Positions 11,501 through 22,423 of a stretch of DNA of 64,000 nt are shown here, in pieces. The stretch is from positions 35,772,870-35,836,869 of the forward strand of contig CM029610.1 in the NCBI GenBank assembly GCA_017311315.1, in the 5' to 3' direction. Source of the stretch: Dendrocalamus latiflorus (Eukaryota > Streptophyta > Magnoliopsida > Poales > Poaceae). Each line of letters opens with the position of its first letter. The stretch's first letter is position 1. The notes under the pieces were generated by a model that was not told the DNA's origin, did not search any database, and saw nothing but the letters and a program-made list of their open reading frames with translations. A program made the translations under genes and the position numbers.

Positions 11501-14500
11501 TAGCTTCCAAATATAAGACAGCGAGTCAGACCTCATTTAAATTAGCACATTCTGCAAGCAAAAAAGGGAGGAAGAGAAAGGTACATGGAAAATGCAATGG
11601 CAGAGATAAAACCATTAAGCTACAGGATAGGATGAACTGATGAAGGAAACATATGATATGTGCATATTGAAGAAAAAGATTAATCCTTTACCTCGATAGT
11701 GGTAAATTCAGGATTATGGCGAGAAGAAATGCCTTCATTCCGGAATATTCTTCCAATCTCATAAACTTTCTCAAGCCCTCCAACCTGCAATTTGACAATG
11801 GTACTCATAAACTGGTAAATAAATAGAAGATGGGTGCCAGGGCATAGCCTTTCAAAATTGTAAGAACACCTATTAGTTGCCCCCAACAAGTAATATTCTA
11901 ACAGACAGCCCCTTAGTGCCAATTTATTGTATCCACCATGCTTAGTAAAGTGCATATTCTCTTTTTTTTACCCCCTTCAAATACTTACGACGGATGAAAG
12001 GCATAAAAATATGGTGTAAAATTCCAAATTGAAATTTTGCACCAAAAGGTAAAGGTCCAAGAGAACTGTAGCTTAACACATATAATTTCTTTCATCATAC
12101 ATCTTGTGACTATTCTGGGAAACATATTGAGATAAATTCGATGTTAACTGCGTAGAGAAAAGTGCACATGGACAATCTGGAAAAGGAACATACTAGCTTA
12201 TTGATAAACGATTATATTGACAATTTAACAGGCTAATTAAGATCAACTTGACATAAACAGTAGCCCATGTTAGATATTATTCTTCTACACTTTATGAAAT
12301 ATTACTTACAGGCTGCATACCCAGTAGCACATTCTCTCATTGAAATGGAAGCGAATGTATCACAGAAAAGAATATTGCGCATACTGAGTTCAGAAAAGGT
12401 ACAGCTGCCAAAAAGTAGAGAATAAAAAAATGCATTGTAACCTCACCAGCATCCTTTTCAAATGCAGCTCCGTTGCAATCCTCAAGTAAAGATCTCTTTG
12501 CAGTGAGTTATGGTAAGTTATAAAAGGTCTTGCTTCAGCGCCACCTGCTGCACCCTATTTTTCCCGTTTGAAAAAAAAAATCAGAAAAGACATTAACAAT
12601 GATCATAAACAAAACAATAATACAAAGGAACACAATTATTTCTTAATTCTATTCGACTAGATTGTGTCATGTCTGCTTAGTAATGTTGATAGCATTATTA
12701 AAAAACATATTGGACATTAAATGAACTATATATCTTGTTAGCTTTGCTCCTTTGCCTTTACGACTTTATATCTGATGGGGGAGAGTTCTCGCGCTACCTC
12801 GGGCCCACGACCACCCAAAACAATAGCACCCATTAAAAGGTCTATCCCAAGCCAAGTCCGCTAGACCAACCCCGGACGAAGTACACAAGGCCAACCCTAG
12901 GGGTCCGAGGCCAACTCCAGGCGAAGTACGCAAGGCTAACCCCGGAGGGGTCTAGGCTAACCCTGGGCGAGGTACACGAGACCAACCCCAAAGGGGTCCG
13001 GGGCCAACCCTAGGCGAGGTCCGGGGCCGACCCCGGACGGAGTCCAAAGCCAACCACGAACCAACCCCGAAGTCCCGGACGTGGCGGGACTCACGCAAGG
13101 CGACTGACGTAGATACCCCTAGAAGTAAACTAGGCCCCAAAGACAAACTTGTAACTTCACTTGCCCCCCTCTATAAATAGGATCTCTTGTAATGAGAGGG
13201 GGAGGCCATTTGATAACTCTAGACACTCATATTAAATATACTTGTGTTTGTGTGCTACTCCTTGAGTTCCTCCGCATCCTCGTTGGTCTCCGTATCCAAC
13301 CAGAGGTGCTTCTAGGTTTACTGTCCGAATTCGCACCGATGACAGTTGGCGCCGTCCATGGGGATCGAACGTCGTCGAGTACAAAGCCCTGCTGCTTGGG
13401 CTACGCAAAGCCCGCGCATCAAGGGCCAAGTGACTCCTGGTAAAGAGCGACTCCCGACCATGGTTGGGAAAACCGGCGGTTACCGGCCGGTAACCGCCGG
13501 TAACCGGATTTACCGGTGGCAACCGGGATTTGAAATACCGGCCGAAATTTTTTGAATTGAAGATTTGAATTTTTGACTTGCTAATGCAGTGGGTATATTA
13601 GTTTGGGTATTGTTTTTGATATATTAGGTTGATTAGCTGCTGTTGGAAGTAAAAAAAGGGTGAATTATTGTCATTGGCAGCTAGTGTTGATTGGAAGCAT
13701 GGTTTGGATTCCTGGTAGATGTTGTCATTTTCTATATGCATCACCAGTTCATCTTTAGATTGTAAAGACTAGATGAGAGTTGTGTTACTTTGGTCCTCTC
13801 AAGTTCCTGAACAATGGTAGCCTCTGATTTCATTCTTGTGTATTAGAATTCAAAAGAGCCCAGATGCCAAAAAAAGCAAACTCCAAACATTTCCACCGCA
13901 AACCAAACTCAAAAATGGTTCCCAAGTGAGTTCTTGAAAAATGAACCACTTCTCTAAGATTGCCCAATCAATCAAGAGTTATGAAGCACAAATAGACAGG
14001 GGCCAAAGATCTACTCATCTACCAGGAAACAATAGATTGAGAAATCACTTCAACATCAAAGTTCAAAAAATCTCAATTGAATCAACAACTGGATTAGCCA
14101 AACCCCTCTCACCGGTTTTTCCGGTTTTCTCACCGGTAAAACCGGTAACCGGTCGGTTACCGGTCCGGTTACCGGTCTTCTCCCGCCCCGCCCAAAAAAA
14201 ACATTTGACGAATTTTAACCGGTTAGAATCCGGGATTTCCGGTTACCGGCCGGTTACCGGTACCGCCCGGCGGCCGGGATTTGTCCCGGTTCCGGTTTTT
14301 TGATCCCTGCTCCCGACTAATCATTTGTCACATCGACAAGAGTTACCAAACCAAGGATCCAGCTTTGGTAAAGTACCTGGTTCTCGTCTGTGCCATGGAG
14401 AAGTACTTCAGCGGCATCACCATTCAAAGTATCCCACGCGTAGACATTGACAATCTTGAAGCAGACATCTTAGCAAGGCCCGCTAGCACACTGACAAAGA

Positions 14501-17500
14501 GACCCACTGGCGCTTTCTACGAGGTCCTGGCAAAGCCGGTAGGGCTCCTGGAGGTGTGCGCCATCGGAGAGAAAAATTGGCGGAGGCTGATCGTCGAGTA
14601 CCTTGTTGACAGGGTCGAGCCTGCAGAACCCACCGAGGTGCGAAGGCTGAGGAAGGGACTTAGAAGCAGTTGTCGGTGCAAATCCGGACAGCACCGACAA
14701 CTGCAGACCCTGTTCAATCCCCACAGATGGTGCTAACTATCGGTACGAATCCAGACAGTAAACATAGAATCACCCCTAGTCGGATACAGAGATCGCCGAG
14801 GATGTTGAGGGACTTAAGAAGCATACAAACATAAGTGTATTTAATATGAGTGTCTAGGGTTACCAAATGGTCTCCCCCTTCCATTACAAGAAGTCATATT
14901 TATAGAGGGGGAGAGGGGGACAAGTGAAGTTACAAGTTTGTCCTTGTGACCTAGTTTACTCCTAGGGCTATCTACGTCATTCGCCTCACGTGGGTCCCAC
15001 CATGTTCGGGACTCCAGGGTTGGTTCGTGGCTGGCTTCGGACTCCATCTGGGGTCAACCCCGGACCTCGCCCAAGTTGGCCTCGGACCTGGGTCGGTCTC
15101 ACGTACCTCGCCGGGAATTGGCCCTGGACCCCCCAAGGTCGGTCTCGTGTACCTTGCCTGGGGTTGGCCTTGCGTACCTCGCCCGAGGTTGGCCTCGAGC
15201 CCCTCTGGAGTCGGTCTTGCATACCTCACCCAGGGTTGGCCCCGGACCCTGGGGTTGGCCTTGCGTAGCTCGCCCAGGGTTGGGCCTGGACCCTCCGGGA
15301 TTGATCTAGCGGATTTAACTTGGGGTAGACCTTTTAACGGGTGTCGTTGTTTCAAGATGGTCGTGGGCCCGAGGTAGCGCAGGGACCCTCCCCCAACAAT
15401 ATCTACGATAAAGATTCCTTGTTTTCTACCATAGAAAACATTCATAATCTAGATAGGATCAAGTAGAGATGATCCTGACACGGGTGGCTGGAATCCAATA
15501 TCCAGATGCTTGAAGCTAGTTACCCCTACATGGACGCGTGCATATGCACTTCCAGTCCAATCAATCCAATGGATGAAGTTATGCTGGCCTTGCTGGGTAA
15601 GGTTATTGCTTTGGTATCTTAGCCTAATACTGACCTTGCTAGGTCAGTTTGCCCAAAGGGCTAGCAAAACCTTGCTGCATGTGGTGCGCCATTTTCACTC
15701 GCATGTGCAAGAAAACTGGGATGACTCTCTTCCCATGTGCTATACTGCGATTAGTGTCACCACCTGCTAAGATTAAAAGGGAGCCAAAGAGAAAAGATTT
15801 TCCTCATCCCCTGCCCATGTAAAGGTTATTGGTGCATACAGGTTCTCTTGTCTTGCCTAATAGTAAGTCTAGACTTTAGATTATGCATGTCTGAGATGAA
15901 GTCAGAGAAGCTTTGCCAAGTTCAGATTTCAAGTAAGAGCAAATCAAGTTGTTGGTGGTTCTTGCTTGTATGTATGTACTGTACAACAGACTTAAAACAA
16001 TATAAGCTGTAGGACAAAATTGCCTTGTTTTTTAGACACACACTTCCTTTGTTAAGACAGAATTGCTACAGGCATAGTAGTGAGGTGGACAAAAGTGTGG
16101 TGCAACAGTGAGATACCAACAAGTAAACTTAGAGCTATCATCGAGCCAAGCTTGAGCGAGCCCAGGTGGGCTAGGCTTAAGCTCATAACAAGTTCGAGCC
16201 AAGCTCGAGCAAGCTTGAATCAGGTTCCAAGTTCAATATTGAATTAGGTGGAGTCTGGAGTTTGCACGAGCTTTAACGAATAGCTCGAGCTCAGTTGTTT
16301 AAATGGGCCGAGCCTCAGTGAAGGCTCGGGCTCGGCTCGTTTGAAGCTCGAGCTGAGCTAGAATTGAGTCAAGCTCGAGTAGCTTGTCGAACTCGAGCTT
16401 TTTTTACAGCCCTAAGTAAACTAAATTTATTTTTTAAGATCTTAAATTCTTAATTGCTGCATTAAACATACAGTAATCTCAACCACAAGGTTAAGTAGTG
16501 ACTATAGGCACTATTTTTTTAGGTTGCGGTTGATGGCTTTTATCTGCGCTTTTCGAGATAGTGGTGGACAGTGGAGACGCCAACACGGACAGCGCCCACA
16601 ATTTTGGGCTTGAGAAGCCGTTTGAAGAAGTGGCTTCGAGAAACCGCTTGGAGAAGCCGCCCCAGTTGTTTCGGCTTCTGAGAAGCCAGAACCAAAAGCC
16701 ACAAAAGGCCAAAACAAGCAGGGCGTATACCTCAGCTGGATAAGATATTTCAAACACTTGGACACATAATCTTACCCTCAAAAGCAAGCTTTGAGCAATG
16801 GAACCAAACACCTATCGCAGCTAGTTTGACATCAAAAGCAAGAGACCCAAAACAGCTTGCTTTGCCCACCTAGCTTTGGCCCAAATGAGGGCTAGAGTAA
16901 GGTTGGAACACATGCACATAATCAGGTCTGTGAAGCCTTGGTGATTTATATTTGGAGGGCACATATGTTTGACGTTACACATAATAATTTGCTGACATGA
17001 CCTTAACACTTCAAATAGAAAGAGAAACTTTAATATATGGTTAGCAAGTTACAGAATACATGCCATTCATCTATTTTGTCTATATGACCCATGTTTCTAT
17101 GTTTATTTTCCGACCTCGCTGTAATTTCAGTCGGAATAAGCAGCACTGTCAATTTAACCTAGATAATCTCAGTATTGGCCTCTTATCAAGACAGCAATGA
17201 AATATTACATTGGTGATTAATCCTGCGGAGTAATAATTTAAAGAATATGCAGAAAGCAAACCTGTAGAACCGGAGTTTCAACTTCAACGAAACCAAATGA
17301 TTCCATTGTCTTGCGGATCTCAGAAACAATCTATGAAAAATGAAAATAGCTAAGACAACCATGAAAAAATGAAAATAGCTAAGATAACCATAAAAAGTAG
17401 CTTTCGTATATGATGCCAGCCCCATCACTATTCATCAAACTGGGTGCTTTTGGATGAAGTTGAACTAAGGACGTAATCTTACTATATAACAGAGTAGTTA

Positions 17501-20500
17501 CAGAATTTTTCATCCCACAATCTCCCTTTGCCTCCCTAAGAAAAATGTGTTTCTCTGACTACATAGATTTGTTATAAATTGAAGTTACCAAATTAAATTA
17601 CAGGGCCTATTTACTTTGAAACAGGTGTTGCCACAATTTGGTCGCTTTGACTGAATTTGACCTGTGCTTGGTTTGCTGCCAAAATTTTGGCAAGATTCCA
17701 TTCCCATTGGCATCCTGGTTCAATGTTCTAAAAATTGGGTCTAGGCGGCATCTAGGCACTAGGTGCCACCCTCCTGCCCAGCCGATTTTTCCCGCCTAGC
17801 CCACCTAGGCGGCGATTAGGCGCTAGGGGCCGGTCTGCCGCCCGACTAGCACATAGTGCCTTGGACCCTTGGTGAACACTGCTGGTTCATTTCCTATCTA
17901 CTTCACCAAATCGTGCGCAACCAATTTCATGACCAAACTTTCGCGCACCTTGGAAGGCAAATTTGGGCACAAACCAAGCAGGCCCAACATTTCCAGTGAA
18001 CAGCCATCAATAAGAGAGTTGATTTTTCCTTATCAACCCCTATCTAGTTCACAGAATTAGCTTCAACAAAAGCTAAAAAGGCAATTCAGCACTCCATATA
18101 GTCAATACCTTTGCTCTAGTTCGGAATACATCAGCAACCTCAGGATTTGCAATCATGTCAACATACCTGTCATTAGTTATAAGTAACACACAAGATGAGT
18201 TGAATTTTGGAACAAAGGAATAGTAGCTGCCACACATACTAAAACAATAATTCTAAAGACATAACAAGATAAGTAATTCATGTTTAATCAAGTAACTAGA
18301 TAAGTAATTCACATTAATCAAGTATAGAATGCTCGGATCTAATTGTCGGTTTAAACAGCATGCATCATGGCAGCAGGAGGCACCACCAAATGTAAGCAAT
18401 AAATAAATAAAAAGAACCATTGGATGCTTCAAGCCATGATAAGAGGGTGTGATCTGTAGTAACAATATGCAATATACTAAAAACAACCGATATAATTTGG
18501 ATATATCCTGGGAGAAGATTTGCCGCATTTATATTTCGCTGGGTGCTCTGGATAACTTAAATATGAATGCTAATGCCATAAAATTCTCAAAACAACAATA
18601 GAACTTTCCAAAGAACATTAATAGCAGCAGGAATCAACCAAATAAAATGTACTAAGATCCAAAGCCATAAATAGCTGAACCAAAGGTTTGTATGGAGACA
18701 GCACACACCACGGTATTAAATGTGTGATGGTCAGGAACAGAACAACATATATGATTAAAATAAAGATAAAGCAAAAATAAAAGCTAACCTTTGGCGATAC
18801 CGCTTGTCCACATCAGTTAAGCCATGATACTTATCTGGTAGCGGAAGTAAGGATTTTGTAAGGATTTCAAAATTTTTCACATAAACAGAGAGTTCCCCTG
18901 CAGTGAAATCCGCCATGTCAAATAAGAGTATATATTAACAACAGGACTATAGTAAATATTGAATTAATAATATTGAGATGTATGCGATCTTATTACTTCC
19001 TCAAAAAAGATTTGAAATTCATTCAATGCCTATATTGAGTGGCTTGAACTTGCCTACACCAGTTTGTAATATTTACATGTTATAAAATATAAACTTTAGT
19101 CATTCACAGAGACTTTGCATCATTTTAATACTACAATATCAGCCATAGCCCTAGTACCCCAGGTCCATAATATTTTGTAGCATTCTATTAGCGAGCTGAT
19201 TATCAGCCATGGCCCTAGTACCCCAGGTCCTTAAGATTTTGTAGCATTGTATTATCTAGCTGATTTGTCTTTCTTTCTTGACACCCTGTACACTATTGTC
19301 TTGTTCTTTCTGAAATAGTGAAGTGGACTGGTTGCTTAGTTTAATAGACACTAATCACGTGGCTATATAAAGAACTCACCTAAATTTACATAAAATGGAT
19401 AATTTTTAAACAGAAATAGAATTTGAGCAGTGTGATGGTGAAATAATGGGAGCCTAACTTGCAGAGTTGAGGTTTAAAAGCGTGGATGGACAAATTAAGA
19501 ATTATATGGTAGGGTGATACTGGGCAAATAACCATAAGCATGCGCTCCCAAAAATGTTATGCTATGCTGCAAACTAAAGTCGAATGCTGAACAGTGAACT
19601 CATCGGTGCCATCACATAGAGAAATATAATAGACAGTATTCATGCAATAGTAAAAGGATTTTTTAATACTAAACCTTTTTCTGTCTTCTTTATGGAACCA
19701 CTTGCACCTAAGATATCACCAATATCAATAAATGCCTTCAGTTGCTCAAATTGCTCCTCTGTAAGGTTGTCTTTCTCACAGTAAAGCTACCAATTGCCAA
19801 AAAGAAAGTCTTAAAAACGTATGTCCAGTTCACAACAAATATCTTCAACAACTAAACAAATAAACACAAGTTTTAGTAGCTACTAGTCACAAGAAATACA
19901 AATGTAAACATGATCAACCACACTTCACTCTTCTTAGGAAGAAAGCAAACTCCAATGAGCAGAATAAATTCCTTCTGAACAAGTATTAACATATGCTTGC
20001 ACATACATAGTGAACTGATGAAATTTTGATCTTTGCCCAATGGATTTGGTGCCTTCGTCAGTTGCTACATTAAATTGGCTTACAAGTGTAACACTACCAA
20101 GTAACATATTCACGCCCATATCAAATTCTGAGGTGAGATTGTTCCCATATTGAGCTAGCAAAAATACCAAAGAGCACTTGACAAGTTCACATTAGTATAC
20201 AATTAAGAATGTCAAGTGCAATCTTAAATTGACCTACCAAGCCAACTCATATTGACAAGTTTACATTATACGGATAGAATTTGAATTGCATGGTGATCAA
20301 ACCACACTTGCATCCATATATCCTAAGCTGGATTTGAATATGCTCGGATTCGAATATCATCGGATGTGTATCGGTACAAATTTCATTATCGAACATTGAC
20401 TCATTTGGGTCAGATTCAGACATACATGTCTTCCGTAAATCAACTAGACGATAATAACCTTATAAACTAACATGAAACACAGCAAACCATTGTAATATGT

Positions 20501-21310
20501 TAAATTAAGATGGAGTAATATTCAACACTAAATTAAGTTCAAGGATTCGTATAGAGAAAACTATTGTTTGAATGTAAACAGATCAAAACCATATTGGCAT
20601 CCATATATCTAAGCCAGGTTCAAACACAAATTCGGGCAGAAAATATATTTGTTATTAGAATGAAATAAATATAAACCACAATGGCAATTAATCAAATTTT
20701 GTAATCGAATTTTTCGGATAATTCATATATGATTTACACCCCCTACATTTGACTGGCAAGAGAGGTCAACTCATTTGAAAGATCGAACCTGAATAGTCCC
20801 AGAATCATCTCTTATGGTCATGAATACAAGCTTTCCAAATGCTCTTCGGGCAACGATCCTTCCAGCAATGGAAACCGCCACTTGTGCGCAGACTTCGCCA
20901 TTCTCGAGATGAGTGTACCCCTCCTGAAGCTCTTTGGTCGTGTGAGTCCTGTCCCACTTGTACGCGTACGGCTCGTAACCCTTCCCTCTCAGCTCCTCAA
21001 CCTAGCAAACCAAACAAGCTATTCATCACGCGCAGATTGGTAGCAGTACCGACCACAAATTAGGGGAAGCAGAGGCGCAGAAGCTGTGGAAGCGAACCTT
21101 TTTGAGGCGAATGGCGCGGATGGATTCGCGGTCGGAGGTGGTGGAGGAGGAGGCGCTGCGGCGTCGGCGGTCCTGCGGCGGCTTTGTGGTAGCGGCGGCC
21201 GGGGAGCAGCAGCGGATGTGGAGACGGAGGGGCCTCGTGGCCGAGGCGGCGCGGGAGGCCGCGAAGCCGAGGAGATTGGAGGAAGCCCTCCATACCCGCA
21301 GCGCCTCCAT
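5591..21310 (-). CDS. OVA5: Organellar-type lysine--tRNA ligase (class II LysRS), 12 exons, 3' end outside window
   Basis: Charges tRNA-Lys with lysine. Exons on the minus strand: 21310-21098, 21001-20789, 19786-19675, 18897-18789, 18166-18109, 17330-17262, 12554-12447, 11784-11692, 11499-11395, 11030-10824, 8715-8621, 5681-5591. All inferred introns are GT-AG and the exon phases join to 491 stop-free codons. Exon 1 gives a Met-initiated Arg/Ser/Ala-rich leader typical of plastid/mitochondrial targeting. Exon 2 carries the OB-fold signature (AGRIVARRAFGKL and RDDSGTIQ). Exon 4 has GELSV and KYHGLTDVDKRYRQR. Exon 6 has the class II motif 1 end (ETPVLQ). Exon 8 has motif 2 (FRNEG, HNPEFTTIE). 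Exon 12 has GREIGNAFSELTDPIDQ. Motif 3 is not in the window. Introns total about 14 kb and are packed with transposons; intron 6 alone is 4.7 kb. The symbol is by analogy with the Arabidopsis organellar enzyme. A plain cytosolic paralogue is less likely because of the leader. Confidence 0.92.
5682..6660. other. Ligase intron 11 sequence without recognised element
   Basis: Non-coding, AT-rich. At 5830-5995 there is a decayed repeat-like patch with several CCTA/TAGG-rich segments, but I could not define ends or a target duplication. No exon homology was found on the minus strand. Confidence 0.35.
6690..7850 (+). mobile_element. 5'-truncated L1-type LINE, 3' end of ORF2 and tail
   Basis: An open frame to 7662 encodes the C-terminal part of a plant LINE ORF2: IGDGTRSLFWVDRW, IWRLASSGVYTAKSAY, and a zf-RVT type cysteine/histidine region (CLLCDQEEESINHLMVSC). 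This is the usual end of the polyprotein after the reverse transcriptase, which is missing. The 3' end has the grass LINE ending ATACGCAGCTCTCATGCGTG followed by TTCGAG and an A run at 7844-7852. The start is approximate because 5' truncation leaves no terminal structure. CTAGTTT occurs at 6718-6724 and 7856-7862, but I do not trust it as a duplication because LINE-like sequence may begin before it. The element lies in ligase intron 11, antisense to the gene. Confidence 0.8.
8929..9498. mobile_element. Non-autonomous hAT element with CCGG-rich ends
   Basis: A 570-bp element flanked by a perfect 8-bp duplication, CATGCTAC (8921-8928 and 9499-9506), diagnostic of hAT-type insertion. Terminal inverted repeats are CAGGGATCCAAATACCGG and, reversed, CAAGGTTCCAAATACCGC, about 15 of 18 matching. 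The subterminal regions are dense in TTACCGG/CCGGTTTT motifs and the middle is AT-rich. No transposase is encoded. It lies in ligase intron 10. The element at 13459-14309 belongs to the same broad family. Confidence 0.9.
10154..10623. mobile_element. Composite hAT-like MITE (GGATGGAAACGG type)
   Basis: Ends read TAAGGATGGAAACGG and, reversed, TAGGGGTGGGAAACGG. Flanking octamers CCTATAAG (10146-10153) and CCTGTAAG (10624-10631) differ by one base, consistent with an older hAT duplication. The interior is rich in TACGAAT repeats. A patch at about 10355-10455 with CGGTTTTGCC and ACCGGTTACC looks like a fragment of the CCGG-rich hAT family seen at 8929 and 13459, so the element may be two fused repeats. 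Confidence 0.65.
12773..13344 (+). repeat. Plus-orientation LTR of palindromic element
   Basis: 572 bp, beginning TGATGGGGGAG and ending GATGACA. It contains several imperfect tandem units of roughly 40 bp built on CCAACCCCGGACGAAGTAC and GGGTCCGGGGCCAACCC (about 12860-13075), and a TATA-like CTATAAATAG near 13172. It is followed by the primer-binding site TTGGCGCCGTCC. Confidence 0.85.
13372..14660 (+). pseudogene. Gypsy RNase H to integrase-linker fragment, split by hAT
   Basis: The reading resumes exactly across the hAT insertion. Upstream, YKALLLGLRKARAS followed by a stop and VKSDSR; downstream from 14318, ICHIDKSYQTKDPALVKYL, then IDNLEADILARPAS and WRRLIVEYLVDRVEPAEPTE. This is the last part of a Ty3/gypsy RNase H domain and the linker before integrase. 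It runs in the plus direction, matching the plus LTR, and jumps directly from the primer-binding region into RNase H, so gag to RT has been deleted. Non-functional. Confidence 0.75.
13459..14309. mobile_element. Non-autonomous hAT element nested in the palindromic LTR element
   Basis: 851 bp with a perfect 8-bp duplication, CTCCCGAC (13451-13458 and 14310-14317). Ends read CATGGTTGGGAAAACCGG and, reversed, CAGGGATCAAAAAACCGG. Subterminal CCGGTTACCGG clusters match those of 8929-9498. The interior is non-coding. The interrupted RNase H codons rejoin when it is removed, confirming both the boundary and that it inserted later than its host. Confidence 0.88.
14738..15398 (-). repeat. Minus-orientation LTR of palindromic element
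   Basis: 661 bp. Reversed, it begins TGTTGGGGGAGG and follows the plus LTR over most of its length, including the tandem CCAACCC units, the CTATAAATA box and the GTAACTTCACTTG segment. It is about 90 bp longer, mainly from extra tandem units, and its inner end lacks a few bases relative to the plus copy. Confidence 0.83.
16130..16414. mobile_element. Short hAT-type MITE rich in GAGCTCG
   Basis: 285 bp between perfect 8-bp duplications, AGTAAACT (16122-16129 and 16415-16422). Ends are TAGAGCTATCA and, reversed, TAGGGCTGTAAA. The body is a low-complexity series of AGCTCGAG/CAAGCTTGAG motifs able to fold back on itself. No coding capacity. It lies in ligase intron 6. Confidence 0.82.
20270..20745. 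repeat. Decayed GGATACGAAT-type repeat in ligase intron 2
   Basis: AT-rich segment with scattered CGGATTCGAATATC and a right end ATTTACACCCCCTA, reminiscent of the termini of the element at 10154-10623. No clear left terminus or target duplication, so the boundaries are approximate. Confidence 0.3.
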
Positions 21311-22381
21311 TCTTCCCGTCTCCGGGCAGGACGGATGGATGGATGTATGCGTTCGTTATCTTTGGGTTTTTAGGCGATTTTTGTGGTTGTAGAAAAGCTG
21401 ACAACCGTTGGATTTCTCCCCGTGAACGATCAGGCCGCTCGGACTAGGGAAGAAAAGGGAAAGCGTAATCCACTGGCGAGAGATATTAGTGTACGCTTTG
21501 TCAATTGTGATATGCGAAAAATATATTTATCAACTCTCAGGAAGATACTAAACAGATCAAAATCTTCTGGAAATGAAATTGTCTTGTCAATACGATTGTG
21601 TGAAAGACCCAAAAGTGATATGAGAACCCGATTACACGAGTTGATGATTTTACATAGATTACTAAGATAATATGGACATTTTCGCTTGTGCAACATATAT
21701 TTGCAGAGTGCGTAATGAAATATGTTTTTGACTTGGCACAGTCTTAAAGCTCCATTATAGTATAACTTTTAACAAGTAACTAGTATGATGGGCTGCACCC
21801 CTACGCGGACATCTCTGAGAGTTTATTTAATTGGTTTAGCAGTACATATGTGATAATATTAAATGAACTACAACCGAAAAATAAAGAGCTGCAAGTCACA
21901 TGAAAGAATTAAAAAATTAGAATTTTCGAGTGTTATCAATTTGATTTAATTTTCATATTTGTATACTTAGTTTCATTTATAGTATTAATATATAGTAGTA
22001 TTGTAACACTCTGAAAATTTGAGCTTTGGCAAATGTGTAACCCTGGAATTATTTTGAATATATTTTTCTTGGCATTTGAACTTTGTTGGTATTTCTTTGA
22101 AATTTTGGTCAAGGTTCCAATAATGGAAGAGACTTGTGAGAAATAATAGAAATTTAAGTTTTAAAAATCGAATCTGAAAAGATGATCCATTAAAAGGGGA
22201 GTACAACTTGAACCCAAAAATTTGGAATTCTATTTTTAGGATTTGCAATAATAAATAGATAAGTGAAAATAAAAATAAAATATATAGAATAATAAAAATG
22301 AAAAGATGTAAGAATAATAGTAATGAAGAAATATGTGCCAAGAAATTTTTCATAAAAAAGGTGTATAAGAATAGGCATGGA

Positions 22382-22383
<2 letters not shown>
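21311..22383. other. Upstream region of the ligase gene, no gene seen
   Basis: Directly upstream of the ligase start codon at 21310 on the minus strand, so it should contain its promoter and 5' leader. The first 100 bp are moderately GC-rich. From about 21480 it becomes strongly AT-rich. I could not identify a convincing TATA box or transcription start. No ORF of recognisable family. Confidence 0.4.

Positions 22384-22384
<1 letters not shown>

Positions 22385-22421
<37 letters not shown>
22385..22421. repeat. AT dinucleotide microsatellite
   Basis: An uninterrupted run of alternating A and T of about 36 bp at the boundary between the AT-rich tract and the GC-rich stretch that follows. Confidence 0.97.

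Positions 22422-22423
<2 letters not shown>

Larger units (their letters stand above)
12773..15398. mobile_element. Palindromic, internally deleted Ty3/gypsy-type element with LTRs in opposite orientation
   Basis: An LTR in plus orientation (12773-13344) and a related LTR in minus orientation (14738-15398) face each other, each with its primer-binding side inward (TTGGCGCCGTCC at 13346; reversed GTTAGCACCATC at about 14726-14737). The whole unit is bracketed by a perfect 5-bp duplication, ATATC (12768-12772 and 15399-15403), so it integrated as one molecule or retained that outline. Between the LTRs only a gypsy RNase H to integrase-linker fragment remains, interrupted by a hAT element (13459-14309). 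Gag, protease, RT and integrase are absent. Removing the hAT and one copy of its duplication leaves about 1.77 kb. It lies in ligase intron 6. Confidence 0.85.

Noticed and set aside
14972..15445. 157-codon minus ORF with PRQGT/GEVRxxNP-like repeats
   Set aside because: It is a translation of the tandem CCAACCC units of the minus-orientation LTR, not a protein gene.
16490..16820. MITE-like segment with GAAGCCGTTTGAAGAAGT motifs and ACCAAACACC end
   Set aside because: It has the flavour of a grass MITE, but I could not pair termini or find a target duplication, so it is not listed as an element.
17700..17880. Segment rich in CTAGGCGG/TAGGCGC, possibly a small transposon
   Set aside because: Self-complementary and repeat-like, but boundaries and duplication could not be defined.
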